A DNA stretch of 59,096 nt from Verrucomicrobiota bacterium (GCA_003402705.1 QQNF01000017.1:1-59096), one strand, 5' to 3'; counted from the first letter of the stretch, positions 35,163 to 44,039 are shown. Numbers and translations: made by a program. The notes: generated from the letters alone by a model not told the origin.

Positions 35163-35470
35163 TGCGCACGGCATCGGCAGCGCGCCGCCATCAGCGCACC
35201 CAGCAGCGCCCCAAAACCCAGCCCCACCGCCATCGCCTTATACGGATGAAGGTGCATCGCAGAATCAGCCGCCACCGCGCACTTCGTCGTCTCTGCCTTC
35301 AGCTCCTCACGAAACGCCCGGCTGCTCGCAAATGCCGCCGCCAATCGCTGCCGCGCCTCTTCCACTCCAGCTCCTGCCATCTCCGATGTCGCCTCAATCA
35401 GCGATTTCGCAACCTCGCTCAGGCGGGCGATCTCGTCGCCAATAGTTTGGGAATTCATATGCATAGTCAT
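35159..35470 (-). CDS. DUF883 / ElaB-YqjD family protein
   Basis: The 103-residue protein has an amphipathic helix-rich N-terminal part with a coiled-coil pattern. It ends in a short C-terminal membrane helix preceded by HLHPYKAMAVGLGFGALLGALMA, the ElaB/YqjD/YgaM signature (PYKA-VA-GxGxGxLxG). In E. coli these tail-anchored proteins bind ribosomes in stationary phase. It is the first gene of a three-gene overlapping set; another membrane protein gene lies 33 nt upstream. Confidence 0.85.
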   Translation of the reverse strand: MTMHMNSQTIGDEIARLSEVAKSLIEATSEMAGAGVEEARQRLAAAFASSRAFREELKAETTKCAVAADSAMHLHPYKAMAVGLGFGALLGALMAARCRCRAQ

Positions 35471-35503
35471 TTCTTTTAGTTAGACGGGCCTCGCCCCGAT
35501 GCG

Positions 35504-35725
35504 TCAGACGGACTTTCGCCCGGTGAAAAGCAGCACCACCCCGCCCACAAGGACAAGGACTCCCACAAACGGCGGCACCGGTATCGAATGCCAGCGCTCC
35601 GCCGAAACCTGCAGCGGCCCGGCATCAATTACCTTCTCCCTCGTGGTCCAGCGCACGCCCTCGTACGATAGGGCAGCAATGCCGATAACAATCAGCGCGA
35701 AGGCAATGATGGTGCGGGTCTTCAT
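35504..35725 (-). CDS. Small two-helix membrane protein
   Basis: The 73-residue protein has an N-terminal helix (TIIAFALIVIGIAALSY), a polar loop with TTREKVIDAGPLQV, and a C-terminal helix (FVGVLVLVGGVVLLFTG). This pattern recurs in small bacterial membrane proteins beside stress genes, but no function is known to me. The ATG at 35723-35725 was preferred to an upstream frame extension. It probably forms one unit with the DUF883 set downstream. Confidence 0.72.
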   Translation of the reverse strand: MKTRTIIAFALIVIGIAALSYEGVRWTTREKVIDAGPLQVSAERWHSIPVPPFVGVLVLVGGVVLLFTGRKSV

Positions 35726-35797
35726 GGATGCACCCAGCATCACTCCGCCCCACCCCAACCACCATGGGGTGAAACCCTGCCTCTCTCCCGCCTCCGC

Positions 35798-36844
35798 TCA
35801 GCGGTACGCCGCCACCGGCTTCGGCACCACGCCCATCGCCTCGTAGTCAAACCCGCTCTCCAGCGGCTCATACTTCCCTACCACCTCCACACTCCTTACT
35901 CCATCAATCGCCGCCTCCATCCCCAACCCCCAATAAATCGCATTGATGATCATCCGCCGCAGCCCCGGATTCAGCAGATCATGCCCGCTCCCCATCGTCG
36001 ACTGAAACACCCGCGCCTCTTTCCCGCCGCTCGTCTTCCACAACTTGTACCACGCTACCGGCAGTGGCTCCAGCTTCGGATTCGGCGCATCACCCGGCTC
36101 TCTCCCTAACAGCGGCTGCCCCCAAACCAGCGCCGTGCATCCCTCCGGCAGTTTCTTGCCCTCCGGATACGTCCGGTAAACATCCGAGTTCCCCCAGATG
36201 TCCTTCACCCCTCGCAGAATCGGATGATCCTTCTGCTCCGGAACCACATTCCCACGCGTCGAATCCGCATGCCAGTTCCCATGGTGCCCCATGAACGACC
36301 CACCTAGTACGTCATTCCCCCAATCCACCTGCTTCCCCCCGATCTTGTACGGCAACGCCCCGTGAAACCCGTGATTCCCCGTCCGCAGCGACAGAAACGG
36401 CCGCCCTGAATCAATGTACTTCACAATCATCTCCCGCTCGCCCATCGGCAGGGTCAGCAATCGCGGAAAAAACACCACGAAATCCGCCCCCGCTAGCTGC
36501 TCCAATCCCGGAATGTGATGCTCCCGGAACACCTTCCCCTTCTCAGGATACACCGGCATCGTCGGATCCACTTCCCCTTTCTCGTTCACCCCGAACAGAA
36601 CCGTGCAATCGAACCCATGATGCTCACTCAGGATCTTCGCCATCATCGGCATCGATTGCTCGCTCCGGTACTCCTGATCCGCCGCAATCAGCACTATCCG
36701 CTTCCCCTTCCCAGGCCCCTCGCCCCCGGCATAACTCAACCACTGCACCGCCGCCTCACCCGCAGGCTTCGCCCCACCACCCGGTGGTTCCGCACAAATC
36801 GTCCCCGTCACCAGCATCACAGCCATCAGCAGCATCAGTTTCAT
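35798..36844 (-). CDS. Exported ThuA-like protein, third gene of pentaheme cytochrome operon
   Basis: The 348-residue protein has a signal peptide (LMLLMAVMLVTGTICAEP). A ThuA/GATase1-like domain follows: RIVLIAADQEYRSEQSMPMMAKIL, DFVVFFPRLLTLP, IDSGRPFLSLRTGNHGF (a GATase elbow position without Cys) and DHPILRGVKDI. It differs from the other ThuA protein in the window and belongs to a separate branch. It lies 37 nt downstream of the propeller gene on the same strand. By genomic context it could act on a sugar or glycan oxidised by the cytochrome system, which is inference. Confidence 0.82.
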   Translation of the reverse strand: MKLMLLMAVMLVTGTICAEPPGGGAKPAGEAAVQWLSYAGGEGPGKGKRIVLIAADQEYRSEQSMPMMAKILSEHHGFDCTVLFGVNEKGEVDPTMPVYPEKGKVFREHHIPGLEQLAGADFVVFFPRLLTLPMGEREMIVKYIDSGRPFLSLRTGNHGFHGALPYKIGGKQVDWGNDVLGGSFMGHHGNWHADSTRGNVVPEQKDHPILRGVKDIWGNSDVYRTYPEGKKLPEGCTALVWGQPLLGREPGDAPNPKLEPLPVAWYKLWKTSGGKEARVFQSTMGSGHDLLNPGLRRMIINAIYWGLGMEAAIDGVRSVEVVGKYEPLESGFDYEAMGVVPKPVAAYR

Positions 36845-36881
36845 ATCGTCAGAATATTAATTGTTAGAATCACCGCTCCTC

Positions 36882-38375
36882 CTACTCCCGCGGCACTTCG
36901 TTCACCGTGTAATACGCCTTGTGATGCAGCAGCCGCCGCCCGTCCGCACCCACCATCTCCGAAAGATCAAAATCATGAATGTGATCCTCCACCACCCGGT
37001 CCAGCTGCACCACCACCGACATCCCGTCCGCCGCCGGTTCCGCCTTCAGCACCTTCGGCGTCGTCTGGTCCACCTCGGGACTCCCGTACCCCGCATCGTA
37101 AACATGCGTGTACGTCGTGATCCCGTAAACCCCCACCTTAGCCGCCACCGCCGCATCCACCGGCTTCGTGAACTCTAACCTGAACCCATCCTTCCGGATC
37201 CGGATCTCCCGAATCTCAAACGGCACTTCCCCAGTCCAGTCAATCCGCTGCAGCGCAAACGGGGTCGTCCCCCGCACCGGCCACTGGCTGTTCGTCGTAA
37301 ACCCTCCCGTCATCAGCTGCCCGCGCGGCGAAAACTCCACGTTCATGATCCCCGTCGCCAGTCCCTCCCGGAACGGATAGCACGCTCCCTGCCAAACCCC
37401 ATTCACCAGCTCCGTGCTCGCCCGCATCACCACGCTCAGCGAATAATCCCCCAGAAAAAACTGGTTCTCAAACGGCCCGAACTTCCCGCCCGTCTGGTTC
37501 AGCCGGAACCCGGAAATCGACCGCCCCATTTTGATATACGGAAACTTCACCGCCGGCGGCACCAGCTCCGGCACCCGCTTCTTCTCAATCCCCATCCGCG
37601 AATCACTCGCCGGCTCCCGCGCCGGGGCCTTCACCCCCTCCGCAAACGGATACCAGTTGTAACTCGCAGGATGCCCCAGAAATCCTCCCGGCTTCAGATG
37701 CTTCAGCGAACAGCACCCGTTCCACGGCCCCTGGCTCTCAATCACAAACATCGCCCCCTCAGCATTCGCCGCGACCCCGCCAGGACTACGCAACCCGCTG
37801 CAAACCGGAATCATCTTCCCCTCAGGCGTCACCTTCACCGCCCACCCGCGGAACAGATTGTGCGATTCATACGAACCACTCAACCCTAGCGCCACCCAGA
37901 TGTTCCCCTCGGCATCATGCTTCGACCCGAACGCAAACTCATGTCCCTCCGCGTACCCCCAGTTGCTCGTCAGTGAATCATAACGATCCGCCACTTCATC
38001 ACCATCCGTATCCGCAATCCGCGTCACCTCACCCCACGTCGTCGCCGTCATCGCCCCATCCTTCCACGACATCCCGAAAATCTCATCCTGCCCGCTCGCA
38101 AACAGATGAAACTCCGGCACCGGCGGGCTCTCGAAAGCCCCCTTCACAAAATAAATGTCCCCGCGCCGCGTCCCCACCGCCAATCGCCCGTCCGGCAGCA
38201 CCTCGAAACTCCCCGGCCGCATCGGCACCCCCGGCGGAATCGCCACCTCCACAATCGGATAGTACTTCGCCTCCTCCGCCGCCGTTCCCCACATCGCCCC
38301 AAGGTCTTCCTCGGCACCCGCAGGAACCGCCAGCACCATCGCCATCAGAACAGGATATCCGCTGTACCTTACCAT
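36882..38375 (-). CDS. Exported beta-propeller protein (sorbosone dehydrogenase/PVC-type)
   Basis: The 497-residue protein has a signal peptide (GYPVLMAMVLAVPAGAEE) and repeated beta-propeller blades: SFEVLPDGRLAVGTRRGDIYFV, WVALGLSGSYESHNLFRGWAVKVTP and SGLRSPGGVAANAEGAMFVIESQG. A D-x-D-x-D loop (TDGDEVAD) and a C-terminal Ig/Big-like tail follow, holding RIRKDGFRLEFTKPVD. The blades resemble PQQ-sorbosone-dehydrogenase-like propellers fused to hemes in PVC bacteria; here the heme part is in the next protein. Its start overlaps the cytochrome gene's stop region by 7 nt, arguing for coupled synthesis. Confidence 0.8.
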   Translation of the reverse strand: MVRYSGYPVLMAMVLAVPAGAEEDLGAMWGTAAEEAKYYPIVEVAIPPGVPMRPGSFEVLPDGRLAVGTRRGDIYFVKGAFESPPVPEFHLFASGQDEIFGMSWKDGAMTATTWGEVTRIADTDGDEVADRYDSLTSNWGYAEGHEFAFGSKHDAEGNIWVALGLSGSYESHNLFRGWAVKVTPEGKMIPVCSGLRSPGGVAANAEGAMFVIESQGPWNGCCSLKHLKPGGFLGHPASYNWYPFAEGVKAPAREPASDSRMGIEKKRVPELVPPAVKFPYIKMGRSISGFRLNQTGGKFGPFENQFFLGDYSLSVVMRASTELVNGVWQGACYPFREGLATGIMNVEFSPRGQLMTGGFTTNSQWPVRGTTPFALQRIDWTGEVPFEIREIRIRKDGFRLEFTKPVDAAVAAKVGVYGITTYTHVYDAGYGSPEVDQTTPKVLKAEPAADGMSVVVQLDRVVEDHIHDFDLSEMVGADGRRLLHHKAYYTVNEVPRE

Positions 38376-41095
38376 CTGTATTCGAGTGTTAGTGTTGTCC
38401 GGCCCGCCGGAAGCTTCATCATCAGCAGCACCTCCGCAGGCGATCCCTCCCGCACCACCCCGCCATGCTCGCTCGTCACCCGCAGCGACAGCTTGCCCAC
38501 CTTGAACGCACGCTCGCCCTCCGCCACCGCCGTCTCCCCAGCCGCCGCCCGGAAATAAAACGGTTCCGCCGCCGCCGTCTCAAAAACCATCGTCCGCCGG
38601 AAAAACGCCTTCCCTTCCCCGTCCTTCACATCCTCGAAAAAGTCCCGCACCTTCACCCCGCCATACTCATAAAAAAATTCCGGCCGCCGCGCCTTGTCCA
38701 GCTGATACCCCCGGAACTGATACCCCTGATCCTGCGGAAACGCATAGTTCGTCTTCCCCTTGTATGGCCAGCTCTCATCCATCGTCCCCAGTCGATGAAA
38801 CGGAATCCCCGGCGGAAAACTCACCGGATCTCCCCCACGCGGATGAAAATGCCCCGCATCCACACTCGCAAACTCTCCCTTCCAGATCTGCCGCAACACC
38901 ATCTCTCCAGCATCAAACGCCAGACTGATCCGCTCAGGATAACCCACCGCAATCCCCCGATACCCAATCGGACTCTGCCCTCGGCAAACTTCCGTCACGT
39001 CACTCACCCGCAATTCGTTAGACTGCCGCGACAACCCCAGCGGCTTCTTCGCCTTCCCCCCATCCTCCAGATACGCCCACAACGCCTCAATCTGCTGCGC
39101 CGTATCACCCCCGAGTATGTTCGGCCGCGTCGTCACCCCGTCCGGCCAGTAACTCGGCATGATCACCGTCGGATGAAACCGCGTCGGCTGTCTCATATAA
39201 AGCCCGAACCAGTTCTTCTGCAGCCGGTTCGTCACATGCACCAGATCCAATGCCGCCATCTCCCCAGTCTTCTGCCCGTTGAACTCATGGCACACAATGC
39301 AACCGAACCCGCTCACCCCCATCATCTCATAACCCGCCGCCTTCGATTCCTGCAGATTCCCCACCTTCGGAATCACCGCGTCCTCCAATCGGTCCACTTT
39401 TCCAAACAACGTCGCCAGATGCCCCACGTTCCGCTCCCCGAACTTCGGCATCACCGCGTCCAGATAGGGCCGCTGCCGCTTTCCGTTCACTAGCACCTCC
39501 CAAAGCCACTCCGGCGTCAGCTTTGCCCCGACATGTGACAACGGCGGCGGCACTCGCCCCTGATCCCCTAGCGACGGCTGCGTCCCCGTGAACATCGCCC
39601 GCCGCTCCGCCGACAGACTCCCCAGTCCGCTCCGCTCATGACACGCCAGACAATTCAATGACACCAGTGTCTGACCAATCCGCTGCTCATCGCTGAACTT
39701 CACATCCTCCGCCTCCGGCAGCGCCGCCCTGATCCATTCCCGCTGCTCCCCACTCAAATCATAGTGCGGCCACGCCCCCGATCCCTCCCCAAGGCACCCG
39801 CGCCCTGCGTCCAATCCCTTCAGCGACGCCCGCCGCGTCCCCGCCACGCCCACATCATCGTGACAATTCGCACACCCTGACTCTCCAAACAACTCCCGAC
39901 CCCGCATCGCCAGCACCGGATCCACCACCAACGGCTCAAACGCCGGCACCGGCTTCTCCGTCGCACTCAGCATCGCCTCAGGCACCGCCTGCCGCTCCAT
40001 CCCCGGCCCCTCCAACTCGCACACAAACTTCGGCTCTCGCCCAGTGTGAAAATACGTCAGCTCCACCCGGTGCACGCCCGCCGTCAACTCCACCGTCCCT
40101 GACAACTCCCGCACGCCTCGCCGATCGCTCGGAGCCACCTCCATCAGCGCCGCCCCATCCACCTTCAGCGACCCGCCATTCATCACCAGATGAAACGTGT
40201 ACTTCCCAGGCATCGCCACCGTCAGCCACCCCTCATACCGGATCGCAGTGTGATGACGCACTTCCCCCACCGACTTCAGCCCGAAATCCCCCACCTGCCC
40301 GCCGCGCTCAGGCTTCACTTCGTCACTCGCCAATCCCTCCCACACTTTCCCACGGTACATGGTGTAAACCAGGCCGCCCGGCACCCTGGTATCCTTCAGC
40401 AAAAAATGGGCGATCCGCTCCACATCCCGACCATCCATCTCCAGTTCCGGCATCCGCCCTGACGGCCGCACCGCATGCGGATCCCGCAGAAATCCCACAA
40501 GGCTCCGAAAACTGTACTTCCGATCCAGCGCCCCCAGCGGCACCGCCCCAGCCATCGGCAATTCCTTCCCGGCATCGTCCCGCGGCGCATGGCACGCCGC
40601 ACACCCGCGCGAGTGAAACAACCGCTTCCCCTCCACCGCCGCCACCGCATCCGCCGCCTCCGGCGCAAAGGTCTGCTCCCCTAGCGACAACAGAAAATGC
40701 GTCAGCGCCTTCGCTCGCTTCGTCTTCTCCCCCGGAGCCAGCCCCGCCATCACATCAGGCATCGTCGTCCCCGGCTTCACTCCGTGCACATCCTTCAAAT
40801 ACGCTTCCACATAACGGGGATCCACCCGCGCACCCAAACCCGCCAATCGCGGCGCAACCTTCGACCGCGCCCGCAATGCCTCCGCCGCCCCAGCCTCCCC
40901 GTGACACGCCACACAGTTCAATTCCCCAATCAGCACCTGCCCTTTCTCCTTCGCCTCCATCTGCGCCCCGCTCATCCCGCCCACCACCACCTCCGCCCGC
41001 AACGCGCTCAAGCACCCGACACTCACCAGCGCCAACGCCAACCGCACCGCGCTCCACGGGCCCGCTTTCTTCAGTATCTCGTCTCTCAGCTTCAT
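38369..41095 (-). CDS. Secreted pentaheme c-type cytochrome with central PA14 domain
   Basis: From the ATG at 41093-41095, the 908-residue protein has an export signal (SAVRLALALVSVGCLSALRA) and five CxxCH heme sites at about residues 61, 165, 408, 482 and 599. Four are followed by an M-P pair suitable as sixth ligand (TTMPD ~111, GRMPE ~215, AVMPK ~549, VIMPS ~646); the third site lacks one. A PA14-like domain sits at about residues 245-375 (IRYEGWLTVAMPGKYTFHL, SLKVDGAAL, GVHRVELTYFH), usually carbohydrate binding. The C-terminal ~230 residues form a beta-rich domain with no recognised family. Likely periplasmic or surface electron transfer from an oxidised carbohydrate, by inference. Confidence 0.85.
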   Translation of the reverse strand: MKLRDEILKKAGPWSAVRLALALVSVGCLSALRAEVVVGGMSGAQMEAKEKGQVLIGELNCVACHGEAGAAEALRARSKVAPRLAGLGARVDPRYVEAYLKDVHGVKPGTTMPDVMAGLAPGEKTKRAKALTHFLLSLGEQTFAPEAADAVAAVEGKRLFHSRGCAACHAPRDDAGKELPMAGAVPLGALDRKYSFRSLVGFLRDPHAVRPSGRMPELEMDGRDVERIAHFLLKDTRVPGGLVYTMYRGKVWEGLASDEVKPERGGQVGDFGLKSVGEVRHHTAIRYEGWLTVAMPGKYTFHLVMNGGSLKVDGAALMEVAPSDRRGVRELSGTVELTAGVHRVELTYFHTGREPKFVCELEGPGMERQAVPEAMLSATEKPVPAFEPLVVDPVLAMRGRELFGESGCANCHDDVGVAGTRRASLKGLDAGRGCLGEGSGAWPHYDLSGEQREWIRAALPEAEDVKFSDEQRIGQTLVSLNCLACHERSGLGSLSAERRAMFTGTQPSLGDQGRVPPPLSHVGAKLTPEWLWEVLVNGKRQRPYLDAVMPKFGERNVGHLATLFGKVDRLEDAVIPKVGNLQESKAAGYEMMGVSGFGCIVCHEFNGQKTGEMAALDLVHVTNRLQKNWFGLYMRQPTRFHPTVIMPSYWPDGVTTRPNILGGDTAQQIEALWAYLEDGGKAKKPLGLSRQSNELRVSDVTEVCRGQSPIGYRGIAVGYPERISLAFDAGEMVLRQIWKGEFASVDAGHFHPRGGDPVSFPPGIPFHRLGTMDESWPYKGKTNYAFPQDQGYQFRGYQLDKARRPEFFYEYGGVKVRDFFEDVKDGEGKAFFRRTMVFETAAAEPFYFRAAAGETAVAEGERAFKVGKLSLRVTSEHGGVVREGSPAEVLLMMKLPAGRTTLTLEYRW

Positions 41096-41249
41096 CGGCA
41101 GTTTGGTTTCAAGTCCGCGCACAATCCCGTCGAACTCATCCCGATTCTCAACGCCTCCCACCAGAACGCCAGTCTTTTCCCATCGCCAACACCCACCCGC
41201 CATTCCGCCCCGCGGTTGCGCACCCGACTCCTCCGCGTATCTCCCACCC

Positions 41250-41894
41250 ATGGGTTTCGTGCACAATTTCAGCTACAATTTCGCCAAGACCGTCGGCCGC
41301 GCCGCGCTCGATCTCCAGGTCTCCGGCCGGGAACATCTCATCGAAGACGGCCCCGCCCTCATCTGCGCCAATCACGTCAGCTACCTCGACCCTCCCCTCG
41401 TCGGCACGTCCTTCGACAACCCCATCCACTACCTCGCCCGCAAATCCCTCTACTCCAACGCCTTCGCACGCTGGCTCTTCCCCAAACTCAACGTCGTCCC
41501 CATCGACCAGGACCGCGCCGGCTTCACCGGCCTCAAATCCATCATCCGTCTCCTCAAAGAAGGAAAACGCGTCATCATCTTCCCCGAAGGCGCCCGCTCC
41601 ACCGACGGCAATCTCCAACGCGGCCAGCCCGGCACCGGTCTCGTCGTCACCAAAGCCAAGGTCCCCGTCCTCCCCATGCGCATCTTCGGCGCCAAAGAAG
41701 CCCTCCCCTACGGCTCCGGTCGCTTCCAAACCTCCACCGTCACCGTCGTCGCCGGCCCAGTCATCCGCTTCGACCTCGAATCCCTCCCCGATTCCAAGGA
41801 ACACTATCAAATCGTCAGCGACCGCATCATGGAAGCCATCGCCGCCATCTCCTGCCCCACAGACCGCATTCCCGCCCCGCGCCTCTCACCCTGA
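41250..41894 (+). CDS. plsC: 1-acyl-sn-glycerol-3-phosphate acyltransferase
   Basis: PlsC acylates lysophosphatidic acid to phosphatidic acid. The 214-residue protein carries the four acyltransferase blocks: NHVSYLD (H-x4-D), a second block around KLNVVPIDQDRAG, FPEGARSTDG, and the Val/Pro-rich VPVLPMRIFGA. The ATG at 41250-41252 is followed by a membrane-proximal aromatic segment. Its stop overlaps the start of the glycosyltransferase gene (TGATG). Confidence 0.92.
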   Translation: MGFVHNFSYNFAKTVGRAALDLQVSGREHLIEDGPALICANHVSYLDPPLVGTSFDNPIHYLARKSLYSNAFARWLFPKLNVVPIDQDRAGFTGLKSIIRLLKEGKRVIIFPEGARSTDGNLQRGQPGTGLVVTKAKVPVLPMRIFGAKEALPYGSGRFQTSTVTVVAGPVIRFDLESLPDSKEHYQIVSDRIMEAIAAISCPTDRIPAPRLSP

Positions 41895-42619
41895 TGCACC
41901 TCAGCGTCGTCATCCCCGCATGGAACGAGGAAAAACTCCTCCCAGCCACGCTCAACGCCCTCCACTCGGCCTGCGCTTCCTTCTCAGCCGCAGGCATCTC
42001 ATGGGAAGTCATCGTCTGCGATAACAATTCCACCGACCGCACCGCCGAGGTCGCCCGCGCCTCCGGTGCCTCCGTCGTCTTCGAACCCGTCAACCAGATC
42101 AGCCGCGCCCGCAACACCGGCGCCGCCGCCGCCTCCGGTTCATGGCTCCTCTTCCTCGACGCCGACTCCACTCCATCCGCCCCACTCATGCAGGAACTCG
42201 CCGCCACCATCGCCCGACCAGACGTCCTCTTCGGCGGCTGCGCCCTCGTCATGGACCAACCACTCCCAGGCGCCGAATTCTTCATCCGCCAATGGCACCG
42301 CCTCGCCCGCTGGAAACACTGGGCCGCAGGCTCGTTCTTCTTCGTCCGCCGCGACGCCTTCACCGAATCCGGCGGCTTCAGCCTCGAATTCTTCGCCGCA
42401 GAAGAACTCGAACTCAGCGACCGTCTCAAAAAAATCGCCCGACGCCAGAACCAGCACTTCGTCTTCCTCACCAATCACCCACTCGTCACCTCCGCCCGCA
42501 AACTCGCCTTCCGCAGCCCAGCCTCACACTTCTGGTTCATGCTCAAAACCGCCCTCACCGGCGGCCGTACCCTCAAACGCCGCGAATCCTGCGACATCTG
42601 GTACGACGGCCGCCGCTAA
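41894..42619 (+). CDS. Family 2 glycosyltransferase
   Basis: The 241-residue protein has a GT-A fold: LSVVIPAWNEEKLLPATLNAL, EVIVCDNNSTDRTAEVA, and ARNTGAAAASGSWLLFLDADSTP with the DxD-type motif in LDADS. RRDAFTESGGFSLEFFAAEELELSDRL is an acceptor-side motif (GGFxxxxxxxEDxEL-like). It resembles TagA/DPM-type GT2 enzymes that act on lipid-linked acceptors; donor and acceptor are unknown. The TGATG overlap with plsC implies coupling. Confidence 0.88.
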   Translation: MHLSVVIPAWNEEKLLPATLNALHSACASFSAAGISWEVIVCDNNSTDRTAEVARASGASVVFEPVNQISRARNTGAAAASGSWLLFLDADSTPSAPLMQELAATIARPDVLFGGCALVMDQPLPGAEFFIRQWHRLARWKHWAAGSFFFVRRDAFTESGGFSLEFFAAEELELSDRLKKIARRQNQHFVFLTNHPLVTSARKLAFRSPASHFWFMLKTALTGGRTLKRRESCDIWYDGRR

Positions 42620-42671
42620 CCACCACCGCCGCAACAAAGGAGGGGGGACTTTCCAGTCCCCCCCCAATCCC

Positions 42672-42686
42672 AATCCCAACGGGATT
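42672..42686. repeat. Palindrome AATCCC-aac-GGGATT, copy 1
   Basis: A 6-bp perfect stem around AAC. A one-base variant is at 42810-42824 and exact copies are at 44040-44054, 44138-44152 and 44221-44235. Each is followed by a short G-x-G-x-C-C-C string. Confidence 0.85.
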
Positions 42687-42855
42687 GGGTCCCCTAGCCC
42701 AGGGTTGGCCTGCGCCGCGAGGGCCTACCCTGGGTCCACGGGCATCCTGCCTGTGACCCCTCCAGCAACAAAGCCGTCCCGCCCTTGTCCTACGTACCAG
42801 CATCCCACCAACCCCAACGGGATTGCGCCCCCAACAGCATCACCCTCACCTTTCA

Positions 42856-42901
42856 CAAACCACCGTCCGCCACCGCGTTCCGTCCCAGCCACCGGCACCC
42901 C
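42856..42901. repeat. 46-bp direct repeat, copy 1
   Basis: Identical to 44267-44312 over 46 bases. Both copies sit downstream of an AATCCC-aac-GGGATT-type palindrome, so a composite unit of more than 90 bp is duplicated around the 43151 gene. Confidence 0.85.
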
Positions 42902-42936
42902 GTCCCCCAGCAACCGCCTCAGAACTGCCCTGCCCC

Positions 42937-42953
42937 GTGTCCCAACGGGACAC
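42937..42953. repeat. Palindrome GTGTCCC-aac-GGGACAC
   Basis: It has the same CCC-aac-GGG centre as the AATCCC-aac-GGGATT elements, but the outer stem bases differ and still pair perfectly. Confidence 0.8.
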
Positions 42954-42963
42954 CGTATACCAG

Positions 42964-42982
42964 CCCAGAGCACCGCTCTGGG
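42964..42982. repeat. Palindrome CCCAGAGC-acc-GCTCTGGG, copy 1
   Basis: An 8-bp perfect stem; preceded by GTATACCAG. Second copy at 43031-43049 has loop ATC. Confidence 0.8.
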
Positions 42983-43030
42983 TACCCCACCACCCCCACC
43001 ACCGCGTTCTGAAGGAACGCTGCATACCAG

Positions 43031-43049
43031 CCCAGAGCATCGCTCTGGG
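43031..43049. repeat. Palindrome CCCAGAGC-atc-GCTCTGGG, copy 2
   Basis: Same stem as at 42964-42982 with one loop change; preceded by GCATACCAG. Confidence 0.8.
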
Positions 43050-43150
43050 AAAGAAGGCTCCAAAACCCGCCACCACGCCACGATTGCAATAACCTATTCC
43101 CCTGGATATCGTGAAAACAAACCGTTCGCCGTCAGAATCCAATTACCAGA

Positions 43151-44032
43151 ATGAAACATTTGTTCTCGTTTCTATTATTTGCGATCATGCCATCCATCGC
43201 GTTGCGTGCATCAGATGCGATACGCCTGGACTTTGACTTTGCGCAGTCTGACCACGGCTTCTCAGCAGGCTTCGCGGACTACCCTCAGAATGAGGATTCC
43301 TCTCAGTATCAATTGACCAACTCATGGCAGGCAAGACCCACTAATCTAGGCGGATCCCCCGCTCTCTTCATATCGGGAATCAATCACAGCGACGACCTGT
43401 TCATGTTCTGGAAGAAGCGGATCACAGGACTTCCGCCCAATACCTCCGTCATTCTTACCATGGAGATCCAATTGGCCTCGAAGTACGCTGAAGGACTCGT
43501 GGGCGTTGGAGGAGCGCCAGGGGAGTCCGTCACGATAAAGGCTGGAGCCGTCGCACTTGAACCGCAGGCAGTTGTCGACCCACGCGAGGGTTGGCTGCGC
43601 ATGAATCTGGACAAGGGAAACCAATCCGTTGGCGGCTCCAACATGTCCGTAATCGGCAACATAGCCAAACCTGACGATGGAAACGCGAATTACGTTCTGT
43701 TGACGAGGCATCAGCATGGCCAACCGATCTCCTCACGTACAGCGAGCGACGGTTCTCTCTGGTTGATCTTCGGCACCGACTCGGGATTCGAAAGTCTAAC
43801 GGCTCTCTACTACTCTCGGCTCACGGTGTGGATCAACCGCGCCGACAAACCTCACCTGTGGCTGGAGCCAGATTCCACCCCCGGCACTCTTCGCCTCATT
43901 TGGAATCAGGGCACACTGTTCAGCAACACCACTCTAGGTCCCAACTGGCCAGCAGTAAACGTCACCAAAAGACCCTACACAATCAACACGAACACGGAGC
44001 CACGTCGATTCTGGAGAGTTTCCCAGCCATGA
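43151..44032 (+). CDS. Orphan secreted protein, unknown family
   Basis: The 293-residue protein has a signal peptide (LFSFLLFAIMPSIALRA). The mature part is probably all-beta and jelly-roll-like: DFDFAQSDHGFSAGFADYP, FMFWKKRITGLPPNTSVILTMEIQLAS, LWLIFGTDSGFESLTALYYSRLTVWI. The latter is a terminal strand pattern reminiscent of carbohydrate-binding modules, but no family is recognised. Codon use is much less C-ending than in the flanking core genes. Palindromic repeats with shared sequence lie on both sides, so it looks like a gene carried in or exchanged within a repeat island. Confidence 0.72.
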   Translation: MKHLFSFLLFAIMPSIALRASDAIRLDFDFAQSDHGFSAGFADYPQNEDSSQYQLTNSWQARPTNLGGSPALFISGINHSDDLFMFWKKRITGLPPNTSVILTMEIQLASKYAEGLVGVGGAPGESVTIKAGAVALEPQAVVDPREGWLRMNLDKGNQSVGGSNMSVIGNIAKPDDGNANYVLLTRHQHGQPISSRTASDGSLWLIFGTDSGFESLTALYYSRLTVWINRADKPHLWLEPDSTPGTLRLIWNQGTLFSNTTLGPNWPAVNVTKRPYTINTNTEPRRFWRVSQP

Positions 44033-44039
44033 GATCACC

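Larger units (their letters stand above)
42620..43150. other. Palindrome-rich intergenic region (no gene)
   Basis: This 531-nt stretch is dominated by short inverted repeats and recurrences of sequences also found at 44038-44346. I see no coding frame with family resemblance. The only apparent frames are translated repeats. Confidence 0.7.
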
